This document shows, in pieces, positions 24,301 through 30,654 of a stretch of 41,020 nt of DNA (positions within the stretch are counted from its first letter, which is position 1; each line of letters starts with the position of its first letter). The translations under genes were made by a program, and so were the position numbers. Below the pieces are notes generated by a model that saw nothing but the letters and a program-made list of their open reading frames with translations, made no database searches and was not told the origin of the DNA. Source of the DNA: an uncultured Monoglobus sp. (GTDB lineage: Bacteria; Bacillota; Clostridia; Monoglobales; Monoglobaceae); contig CANQMT010000024.1 in assembly GCA_947625055.1 (NCBI GenBank), positions 1 through 41,020 on the forward strand. Reading direction: 5' to 3'.

Positions 24301-24665
24301 CGTAGGGACTAGGGAATAGGGACTAGATACTAGGCGCCGCCCGTTTGCCTCTCCCTCGGGGGAGGTGGATTTCCGCCGCAAGGCGGAAAGACGGAGAGGG
24401 GTTCCCTAATCCCTATTCGCTAATCACTACGTTCGTAGGGCCGGATGCCCACATCCGGCCGGCGGCATGTGGGCATGCCGCCCTACACCAAAGTATGCAA
24501 AACACCATGTATGGGCGGATATTATCCGCCCGTTTGCCTCGCCCCTTGGGGATAATCAGCGCGCGGAGCGTGCGGGTTCAAAGCGATCTTTCAAAATCGC
24601 TTGCGATTTTGACCAAACGCTTCCTTAATGGTGTCAGGCGAAAGCCTGACGGAGAGGGGTCCCCA
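24301..24665. repeat. Dispersed repeat family A, copy 4 (compound)
   Basis: Non-coding. It holds in order: GTAGGGACTAGGGAATAGGG, a CCCTCGGGGGAGG core with a 'tttccgccgcaaggcgga' hairpin, CGCTAATCACTACGTT, a 'ggatgcccacatccgg' hairpin with a CATGTGGGCATG repeat, and the 80-base block 24548-24627 shared in inverted orientation with 10974-11053. It ends in CTGACGGAGAGGGG, also present at 30600. It marks the upstream edge of the phage module. Confidence 0.75.
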
Positions 24666-24686
24666 ACTCTTTCCATATTTTTCGCA

Positions 24687-24713
24687 TAATAAAAGCACAC
24701 CCGAAGATGTGCT
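24687..24713 (-). terminator. Terminator with UUCG tetraloop after the small-gene cluster
   Basis: On the minus strand, AGCACATC-TTCG-GGTGTGCT forms an 8-bp stem (one G-U) capped by UUCG and followed by TTTATT. It is about 70 bases beyond the last small gene of the minus-strand cluster. Confidence 0.8.
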
Positions 24714-24785
24714 GATATTTTTATTAAAATCCCGCGCTTCTGTTATTCCCGCTAAGTCAAACCGACTACTTCAAAGGGCTTATTT

Positions 24786-24987
24786 TTATTCCACTCTCGG
24801 TGAGCCGTCATACTCATATTTATATCCGTTATTACACTCTTTGAGCTGCCTTACATCAACTGTTTCCGCCAAAAAACTTTGAAGGTATCTCGTCGGGAAA
24901 AGCCTTGCATCTCGGCATACCGTAACTGCCTGAGATCGGGATTGCATTTTTACACATTGAACATGGATGATTAAGTATAAATGACAT
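24786..24987 (-). pseudogene. Small cysteine-containing protein gene, frameshifted
   Basis: ATG 24987 has an excellent GGAGGA ribosome site. The frame reads MSFILNHPCSMCKNAIPISG and goes on to CKAFPDEIPSKFFGGN, then hits TGA at 24856. Skipping one base near 24860-24866 puts the next frame in register (VDVRQLKECNNGYKYEYDG SPRVE, ending at TAA 24786). The joined product would be about 66 residues with a CxxC pair and two more cysteines. The 'C.....FP..IP..F' pattern is one I associate with small uncharacterised Clostridia proteins. Either a true one-base insertion or a sequence error explains it. The longer in-frame extension upstream of 24987 is repeat DNA. Confidence 0.6.
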
Positions 24988-25060
24988 CTCTATTCCTCCA
25001 TATAAATCGCAGGAAGCACCTGCTGCTTCGTGCCAATTTTCATATTTTTCCTCTTTCCCA

Positions 25061-25145
25061 AAAAGCGGTTTTGCCACTTTGCCGCCCGCGGCTTGGCAGG
25101 GCGGAATATGGGCTTTGGGCAAGAATTCAAAGCAAAACCGCTTTT
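25061..25145. repeat. 85-base inverted-repeat element
   Basis: Perfect 14-base arms AAAAGCGGTTTTGC (25061-25074) and GCAAAACCGCTTTT (25132-25145) enclose a GC-rich centre with smaller GCCGCCC/GGGCGG pairing. It is GC-rich inside an AT-rich patch, between two broken small genes, which fits a small inserted element (MITE-like). No transposase or target duplication was seen. Confidence 0.65.
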
Positions 25146-25181
25146 CGCTGACGCTTTTTATTGGCATAACCGGACGGGCAA

Positions 25182-25394
25182 TTATTCTATTACCTCAATT
25201 GATTTAATCTCCGGTAAAGTAATACCAATCAACCCTGTTGGGTATTTTTCGGTTTCAAGACTTATTTCCGCTACTTCGGGCTCGTTATCTAATGCTTGTG
25301 TAAATGTACAACAAAAGCCCTCAATAATATCTCCGTCATTACAAATAACGCGAATATTCTTAGCTTGATAAGTCTACAAATCTTTTTCAGTCAT
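25182..25394 (-). pseudogene. Small gene with early amber stop
   Basis: Frame from ATG 25394 to TAA 25182 gives 70 codons with one internal TAG at codon 7. After the stop the frame stays open for 63 codons and reads like a real protein (NIRVICNDGDIIEGFCCTF ... EIKSIEVIE). The pattern resembles small Sm/LSm-like beta-barrel proteins of Firmicutes ('V.V.C.DG....G.C' then 'I..IEV.E'), but this is a weak match. No alternative ATG or GTG start with a ribosome site is present after the stop. It lies 10 bases downstream of the neighbouring 83-residue gene. Confidence 0.55.
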
Positions 25395-25404
25395 TTATAT
25401 CACC

Positions 25405-25656
25405 CTAAAATATCCTTATAGCGCGCTCATATTCAATTCGGACTTTCTTTTTAAAGTCCTCGTCAGGCGCGTCCAATTCATATTCTGTGCATATTTCCGG
25501 CATATTGTCATTAAGAATTTCTGTTATCTCCGGATTTTCTGCATACATCGCATTGTAATACTCAACAAGAAAATCCGGAAAATCATACGAAAAATCCAAA
25601 GGGTCATATTCACCATTTAAAAAATCCCGCATAGTATTAAGCGCTTTGTTTATCAC
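25405..25656 (-). CDS. Small acidic protein, possibly immunity-like
   Basis: 83 residues if started at GTG 25656, which has GGAGAG seven bases upstream; an in-frame TTG at 25671 is less likely because the ribosome site would lie inside it. The protein is acidic and rich in Asp, Glu, Tyr and Phe (FLNGEYDPLDFSYDFPDFLV; then EICTEYELDAPDEDFKKKV). Its size and acidity resemble immunity proteins of polymorphic toxin systems, which tend to sit in AT-rich clusters of small genes like this one. No toxin is nearby. Function not established. Confidence 0.5.
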   Translation of the reverse strand: MINKALNTMRDFLNGEYDPLDFSYDFPDFLVEYYNAMYAENPEITEILNDNMPEICTEYELDAPDEDFKKKVRIEYERAIRIF

Positions 25657-25863
25657 TATATTTCTCTCCAATCTTTGTCCGGGTTTTTTCTTTTTATGAT
25701 ACCCACAACCGTATAATATGGTGGAACGACTTTCGCAAATCTATTGTATCACATAAAAAAACAAATCTCAAACAGAATTTATAAATATTTTAGATAATGT
25801 TTATTTTTATTTTAGATTTGCATGTTAACATTAAATCATTCCGAAAAAGAAAGGGGAACTGTT

Positions 25864-26595
25864 ATGAACGAAATCGTAAAAACAACAAACCTTACAAAAC
25901 GCTACAAAGGCGCGGCGGCGGTCAGCGGTCTCAACATGCGCGTTAAAGAAGGGCGGATATACGGCTTTCTCGGCCCTAACGGCGCGGGAAAAACGACGAC
26001 GCTCAAAATGCTGCTGAGCCTTGTCCGCCCGACCGCGGGCGGGATCGAGATCATGGGGCGGCGCATGAACGCGGAAAACCGCATCGGGATTTTGCGCGGT
26101 ATAGGCTCGCTTATCGAGTCGCCGTCGTTTTACGGCCACCTGACAGGCGAGGAAAACCTGAAAATCCTGCAAACGCTTTTGGACGTGCCGAAAAAGAATA
26201 TCGACAAGGTGCTGCGGATCGTCAGGCTCGACGGTCAGCGCGGCAAAAAAGCGTCGGCCTACTCGCTCGGCATGAAGCAGCGGCTCGGCCTCGCGGGCGC
26301 GCTCCTTTCGTTTCCGAAACTGCTTATCCTCGACGAGCCCACAAACGGGCTTGACCCGTCGGGAATACAGGAAATGCGCGAACTTATCAAATCTCTGCCG
26401 AAAGAGTACGGCATGACCGTGATAGTGTCAAGCCATTTGCTCTCGGAAATCGACCAGACAGCCGAGGACGTCGGCATTATCTCAAACGGAAAAATGATGT
26501 ATCAGGGCGCGCTTGACGATCTGCACCGCGTGGACGAGACAAAGTCGCTTGAGGAAATCTTCCTTGATCTTACCGGAAAGGAGCGGAGCCTATGA
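25864..26595 (+). CDS. LanF-type ABC transporter ATPase (lantibiotic/bacitracin protection)
   Basis: 243 residues from ATG 25864, with AAGGGG upstream. It has Walker A GPNGAGKTTTLKML, Q-loop region, a signature variant SAYSLGMKQRLGLAGALL, Walker B LLILDEPTNGLDPSG and an H-loop SSHLLSE. The build is that of BcrA/LanF ATPases, which pair with two small ABC-2 permeases and expel membrane-active peptides from the membrane. Its TGA overlaps the ATG of the next gene (ATGA). The upstream gap 25657-25863 is AT-rich and holds a 7-bp inverted repeat (CAAATCT 25762 / AGATTTG 25814). No lantibiotic precursor, modification enzyme or two-component system is next to it. Confidence 0.88.
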   Translation: MNEIVKTTNLTKRYKGAAAVSGLNMRVKEGRIYGFLGPNGAGKTTTLKMLLSLVRPTAGGIEIMGRRMNAENRIGILRGIGSLIESPSFYGHLTGEENLKILQTLLDVPKKNIDKVLRIVRLDGQRGKKASAYSLGMKQRLGLAGALLSFPKLLILDEPTNGLDPSGIQEMRELIKSLPKEYGMTVIVSSHLLSEIDQTAEDVGIISNGKMMYQGALDDLHRVDETKSLEEIFLDLTGKERSL

Positions 26596-27353
26596 TAAAG
26601 CTTTTAAAGTGCGAATACATGAAAACGCGCCGCCGCTATGTGTTTGTTACCGCGCTCGTCATAACCGCGGCGATGCTCGCATGGATCTATCCGCGCAACC
26701 GAAGCGCCGATCTGCTGCGGCTCGGCTGGATGGCGAACTTATATGAGCTTCCGCTTATAAATTCGATCTTTATGCCGCTGCTCTCGATAATCATATCGTC
26801 GCGCCTGTGCGACATCGAGCACAAGGGCGCAATGCTCAAGCAGCTTGCCGTCACCGAAAAGCGCGGGCATATCTACGACGCAAAGCTTTTATACGGGCTA
26901 GCGATCATGATGTTCTGTGTGGTTTTAAGCTGGGGAATGACGATCGCGTTCGGCTATATCGCGGGCTTTGACGGCGGCGTGCCGATAAGGCTGTATCTTT
27001 TGTACCTGCTGCTTACGGCCGCGCCGACGATCGCGGTGTATATTTTTCAGCACACTCTGTCGCTCTGCTTTAAAAATCAGGCGGTCACATTCTTTTCGGG
27101 TGCGATAGGCACGTTTTTCGGGACGTTTTCGATGTTCCTGCCGCAGCTCCCATGGCTCCGCGGTTCGCTTATCTGGGGATATTACGGCGCGCTGAGCTTT
27201 GTCGGCCTTTTTGACTGGACAAAAGACGACCGCTATAAACTCGCGCATTTTGACGTCATCGGCGTTGACTGGAAATACTTTGTCGCGCTGATCTTCATAT
27301 GCGCCGCTCTGTATATAATCGGGCGCGAAATATTCAAGAGAAAGGAGCTTTAA
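26592..27353 (+). CDS. LanE/MutE-type ABC-2 permease
   Basis: 253 residues with about six hydrophobic segments and a short cytoplasmic N-terminus (MIKLLKCEYMKTRRRYVFV). The layout (two helices, then a pair around 110-165, then two more) fits lantibiotic-immunity permeases of the LanE/MutE group. The start codon overlaps the stop of the ATPase gene, which points to coupled translation. It would form the membrane part of the transporter with the next gene. Confidence 0.82.
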   Translation: MIKLLKCEYMKTRRRYVFVTALVITAAMLAWIYPRNRSADLLRLGWMANLYELPLINSIFMPLLSIIISSRLCDIEHKGAMLKQLAVTEKRGHIYDAKLLYGLAIMMFCVVLSWGMTIAFGYIAGFDGGVPIRLYLLYLLLTAAPTIAVYIFQHTLSLCFKNQAVTFFSGAIGTFFGTFSMFLPQLPWLRGSLIWGYYGALSFVGLFDWTKDDRYKLAHFDVIGVDWKYFVALIFICAALYIIGREIFKRKEL

Positions 27354-27356
27354 ATT

Positions 27357-28085
27357 ATGTTGCTGAAATTATTGAGCGCGGAGCGAATGAAGCTCAAACG
27401 CTCACCCGTGTGGCTCGCGTTTTTGATCATGCCGATCATACCTGCGGCTTTGGGAACGGCGAATTATCTGTATCAGAAAGAGGTTTTAACGCGCGAATGG
27501 CTGAGTCTGTGGACGCAGCACACACTGTTTACCGATTATTTCTTTCTGCCGATAATGCTCGGCATTTACTGCGCGTATATAATGCGGTCGGAACATATAA
27601 ACAATAACTGGAACAAGGTTTTCACCATTCCCGCGCGCCGCTCGTCGGTATTTTCCGCCAAACTGATAACCGCCGCGCTGATGCTGCTTTTCAGCATGAT
27701 ATGGATATGCGCGCTGTTCGTGATAAGCGGATATATCGCGGGGCTCACAAACCCGCCGTGGCTCACGATCGCGCGGTGGTGCGCGTTCGGAACGCTCGGA
27801 GGCATGGTCACGGTCTCGATACAAATTCTGATCTCGATGAACGTGAAAAGCTTCGCGCTGCCCGTGGGAATATCGTTCGCGGGCGGCCTGTCGGGGCTCG
27901 TGTTCCTCGCGAAAAATATGGGCCACATATGGCCGTATTCGCTTATGTCCTACGGCATGAACGCCAACGCTCCGCAGGAGCTCGCGCAAAGCGGCTGCGG
28001 ACAATTCATATTGATCTGCGTTTTATACATTGCTTTTTTCACTATAACGGGCGGAGCTATCGCGGCGCGGCGCGATATTTCATAA
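27357..28085 (+). CDS. LanG/MutG-type ABC-2 permease
   Basis: 242 residues with about six hydrophobic segments. The N-terminus (LLKLLSAERMKLKRSPVWL) is the usual opening of LanG permeases. AAAGGAG precedes ATG 27357, three bases after the previous stop. With the two genes before it, it completes a LanFEG set. No plus-strand terminator of high quality was found directly after it; a hairpin at 28145-28175 is better on the minus strand. Confidence 0.82.
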   Translation: MLLKLLSAERMKLKRSPVWLAFLIMPIIPAALGTANYLYQKEVLTREWLSLWTQHTLFTDYFFLPIMLGIYCAYIMRSEHINNNWNKVFTIPARRSSVFSAKLITAALMLLFSMIWICALFVISGYIAGLTNPPWLTIARWCAFGTLGGMVTVSIQILISMNVKSFALPVGISFAGGLSGLVFLAKNMGHIWPYSLMSYGMNANAPQELAQSGCGQFILICVLYIAFFTITGGAIAARRDIS

Positions 28086-28141
28086 CGCGAAGTCTGCTCC
28101 AAAATGTGTAAAATGAAAGGCCGCGCGGTTTTGCCCGCATC

Positions 28142-28175
28142 AAAAAGGCACGTCACGTTGATCATGACGCGCCTT
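28142..28175 (-). terminator. Terminator at the end of the ptsI 3' untranslated region
   Basis: Minus strand: AAGGCGCGTCA and TGACGTGCCTT form 11 bp with one G-U pair, then TTTGATG. It lies about 390 bases past the ptsI stop, and repeat element B fills the space in between. On the plus strand the stem has a mismatch but could help end the LanFEG transcript. Confidence 0.7.
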
Positions 28176-28183
28176 TGCATGTA

Positions 28184-28506
28184 GAAAAACTCCGTTTTTC
28201 AAAAAATATTCGCCCACCCGGTTGCGCGAGCCCCTCCGCCCCTCGCGCTCTCGTCTCGTCACAAATTTCTTCACTTATCACAAAAGCCGCATGCGCCTTT
28301 TGCTCATCGCTGCGAATTTGTTCTTTCTTCCCAAAAACGCACGCGTTTTCAGGAGTCCTGAAACCCTGAAAATATGCGGTTCGCGCGAGCTAAAAATAGT
28401 TTCTTTGCCGTCCGGGCGGGGCATGACGGAACCGGGTCCGGCGATCATATCAGAACTATTTTTAGCTCGCAGCTTTATTTTAGCTTTATAAATAACACTT
28501 TTTAGA
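28184..28506 (-). repeat. Dispersed element B, copy 1 (3' untranslated region of ptsI)
   Basis: About 320 bases shared with 34553-34997. On the minus strand it starts just after the gene with 'aaagtgttatttataaagc', continues with GCGAGCTAAAAATAG, then GCCGGACCCGGTTCCGTC. Further on it has AACGCG-T-GCGTTTTTGGG, 'aacaaattcgcagcgatgag', a CAAAAGGCGCATGCGGCTTTTG near-palindrome, and ends TTTTTCTACATGC next to a terminator. Perfect 17-base arms occur at 28385-28401 and 28454-28470. It has stop codons in most frames and no ribosome site, so it is not a gene. Confidence 0.7.
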
Positions 28507-28513
28507 AAGACTG

Positions 28514-28547
28514 AGGCGCGGCACGATAAACGTGACGCGCCTTTTTC
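28514..28547. terminator. Hairpin between element B and ptsI
   Basis: AGGCGCG-CACG (28514-28525) and CGTG-CGCGCCT (28531-28542) pair with one mismatch on either strand. The plus strand has a TTTTTCGTTTT tail, so it could stop transcription arriving from the LanFEG side before it enters ptsI antisense. On the minus strand no T run follows. Confidence 0.55.
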
Positions 28548-28560
28548 GTTTTACGCGAGC

Positions 28561-30264
28561 CTATTTTCTTCTCGCCTCAAGCAGAGCCTTTACCTCGCTT
28601 TCGGTCTTACAGTTCATCGCCTCTTCGGCGACCTTGTCAGCCTCGGCCTTGCTCCACTTTCCTATTATTTCTCTCGTGGCAAGCACGGACGTCGGGCTGA
28701 CGCTGAACTCGTCAAGTCCGAACGAGATCAGCAGCGGTATCAGCAGAGGATCCGAGGCCGCCTCGCCGCACATGCCGACCATGATACCCTTTTGCTTTCC
28801 GCACTCGATTATCCGCTTTATGTTCCTAAGCACCGCCGGCTGATACGCGGAATAGAGATACGCCACCTTGGCGTTGCCTCTGTCAACCGCCATTGTATAG
28901 CCGGTCAGGTCGTTTGTGCCTATGCTGAAGAAGTCGGCCTCATCGGCCAGCAAATCCGCGATCACGGCGGCAGCCGAGGTCTCGGCCATTATACCGATTT
29001 TAATATTTTTGTTATACTCGATCCCCTCGCGGTCAAGCTCGGCCATGATCTCTTTTATCAGCGACTTCGCCTGCCGCACTTCTTCAACGCATGTTACCAG
29101 CGGGATCATAATTTTTATGTCGCCGAAGGCTGACGCTCTGAGCAGCGCCCTGAGCTGGTCGCGGTACAGCTCTTTGTTCTCAAGACAGTATCTCACCGCG
29201 CGGAAGCCCATAAACGGATTTTCCTCTTTCTCAAGGCCGAGATAGGGAATATCCTTGTCTCCGCCCACATCGAGGGTCCTTATGATGACCGGCTTGCCCT
29301 TCAGCGTCATGGCCGCCTTTCTGTAAGCCTCGAACTGCTGTTCCTCGCCGGGCTTTTCATCAGTGTCCATATATAGGAACTCGGTCCTGAACAACCCCAC
29401 GCCCTCGCCGTCCTTTTCAAGAACGGCGGCGCAGTCATCGGGCTTTCCGATATTGCACACCAGCTCTACCTTGGTTCCGTCGGCAGTCACGGTCGGCTTT
29501 CCGATGAGTTTTTCAAGCTCTTTTTTGCGCTTGTCAAACCCGGCCTTTTTCTCCGCGTACTCCGCCTCGGTCTTTTCATCGGGCTCCGTTATAACCTCGC
29601 CTCGCGTTCCGTCAACAATGATCCTCGTTTCGTCCGCGATCGTGCCGGTAACGCCCTCGACGCTGAGCACAGCGGGGATCTCCAAAGCTCTCGCCAATAT
29701 CGCCGAGTGAGATGTGCGTCCTCCGGTCTCGGTCACAATTCCCGCGATGTTCTCTTTTTTAATTCCCGCCGTCATAGACGGTGTCAGATCATTCACGACG
29801 ATGACGCTGCCCTTCGGCAGAGATTTGATGTCAATATCCTTTACACCCTGCAGGGTCTTGATAATTCCGGTCTTAACGTCTCTCAGATCCGTCGCCCTCT
29901 GCATGGTCAGCTCGTCGCCGGTGGCCTCGAACATGGCGGCGAAAGTCTCGAACACCTGCTCGGCTGCCGCCTCGGATGTGAGTCCGTCCGCGATGATCCC
30001 GCGAACCTCGTCGGTCATCGCGGGATCGCTAAGCATCAGGGAATGGCCCATTAAGATCTCGGCCTCTTTCTCGCCCACGTTCGCGCGCATTTCTTCCGCC
30101 ATAGCGTCGGTTTTTTTAATCAGCTCATCCACTGCGGCGTCAAATCTGGCGGTTTCATCTTTCGCGCTTAGGGCGGATTTTTGTTCGTATTTTATTTCCT
30201 GCTCTTTGATCAGCGCGGCGTTTCCTATTCCTATGCCGTCAGAGCCGGCAATTCCCTTATACAT
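28561..30264 (-). CDS. ptsI: PTS enzyme I (phosphoenolpyruvate-protein phosphotransferase)
   Basis: 567 residues. It takes phosphate from phosphoenolpyruvate and passes it to HPr. The N-domain holds the active histidine H186 in GGRTSHSAILARALEIPAV. The PEP-binding barrel has FRTEFLYMD, the IPLVTCVEEVRQAK strand and the conserved GMCGEAASDP cysteine near residue 500. The ribosome site GGAG fits ATG 30264. It follows ptsH by 8 bases and is the last gene of the fru-pts run. Confidence 0.95.
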   Translation of the reverse strand: MYKGIAGSDGIGIGNAALIKEQEIKYEQKSALSAKDETARFDAAVDELIKKTDAMAEEMRANVGEKEAEILMGHSLMLSDPAMTDEVRGIIADGLTSEAAAEQVFETFAAMFEATGDELTMQRATDLRDVKTGIIKTLQGVKDIDIKSLPKGSVIVVNDLTPSMTAGIKKENIAGIVTETGGRTSHSAILARALEIPAVLSVEGVTGTIADETRIIVDGTRGEVITEPDEKTEAEYAEKKAGFDKRKKELEKLIGKPTVTADGTKVELVCNIGKPDDCAAVLEKDGEGVGLFRTEFLYMDTDEKPGEEQQFEAYRKAAMTLKGKPVIIRTLDVGGDKDIPYLGLEKEENPFMGFRAVRYCLENKELYRDQLRALLRASAFGDIKIMIPLVTCVEEVRQAKSLIKEIMAELDREGIEYNKNIKIGIMAETSAAAVIADLLADEADFFSIGTNDLTGYTMAVDRGNAKVAYLYSAYQPAVLRNIKRIIECGKQKGIMVGMCGEAASDPLLIPLLISFGLDEFSVSPTSVLATREIIGKWSKAEADKVAEEAMNCKTESEVKALLEARRK

Positions 30265-30272
30265 AATGTCAC

Positions 30273-30530
30273 CTACTCCGCGGTCTGAACTATCTCGACA
30301 GCTTTGTCAAGCGCGGCCTGCTCATCGGAACCGTCGCACTCTATTTCGATCTCGCTGCCGCATTTGATTCCGGCGGCCAGCACATTCATAATGCTCTTTC
30401 CGTTGTAGTTCTGACCGTTAAATTTAATGTTAATGCTCGACTCAAAAGCCGACATGGCCTTTGTGAACACGCCCGCCGGGCGCATGTGCAGTCCCTCGGG
30501 ATTTGTTACGGTAACTTTCTTTGATGTCAT
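30273..30530 (-). CDS. ptsH: PTS phosphocarrier protein HPr
   Basis: 85 residues. The phosphate-accepting histidine is H15 in PEGLHMRPAG. S46 in NGKSIMNVLAAG is the site that HPr kinase modifies in Firmicutes for catabolite control. It links enzyme I with the fructose permease encoded upstream. The ribosome site AAAGGAGAG is strong. A piece of repeat A separates it from fruA, so a promoter or processing site of its own is possible, though none was clear. Confidence 0.95.
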   Translation of the reverse strand: MTSKKVTVTNPEGLHMRPAGVFTKAMSAFESSINIKFNGQNYNGKSIMNVLAAGIKCGSEIEIECDGSDEQAALDKAVEIVQTAE

Positions 30531-30565
30531 AATTTTTCTCTCCTTTTTATAAAAATGATTTTATT

Positions 30566-30640
30566 TGCCTCCCCTTGGGGGGAGGTGGCAGGCGAAGCCT
30601 GACGGAGAGGGGCTTTTGCCGATCAGCGACCCCTCTCGGT
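30566..30640. repeat. Dispersed repeat family A, short copy 5
   Basis: CCCCTTGGGGGGAGG, the hairpin CAGGCGAAGCCTG, then ACGGAGAGGGG and CCCCTCTCGG. The same words end copy 4 at 24630-24665. It lies between fruA and ptsH inside the operon and could form a hairpin that dampens read-through. Confidence 0.65.
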
Positions 30641-30654
30641 CGACCCGCGTTTTT

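Noticed and set aside
24301..24665. CRISPR-like array of short repeats
   Set aside because: The repeated words are irregular in spacing and differ in sequence; there are no equal spacers and no cas genes.
25374..25376. Reading the TAG at codon 7 as a recoded residue such as pyrrolysine
   Set aside because: No methylamine genes, tRNA or pyl genes are in view, and the neighbouring gene is also broken, so decay or sequence error is simpler.
28222..28491. Open frames in element B (also 34633-34965) that share a peptide containing YHKSRMRLLLIAANLF
   Set aside because: The shared peptide comes from the repeated DNA. The copies differ by frame and length, and neither has a ribosome site.
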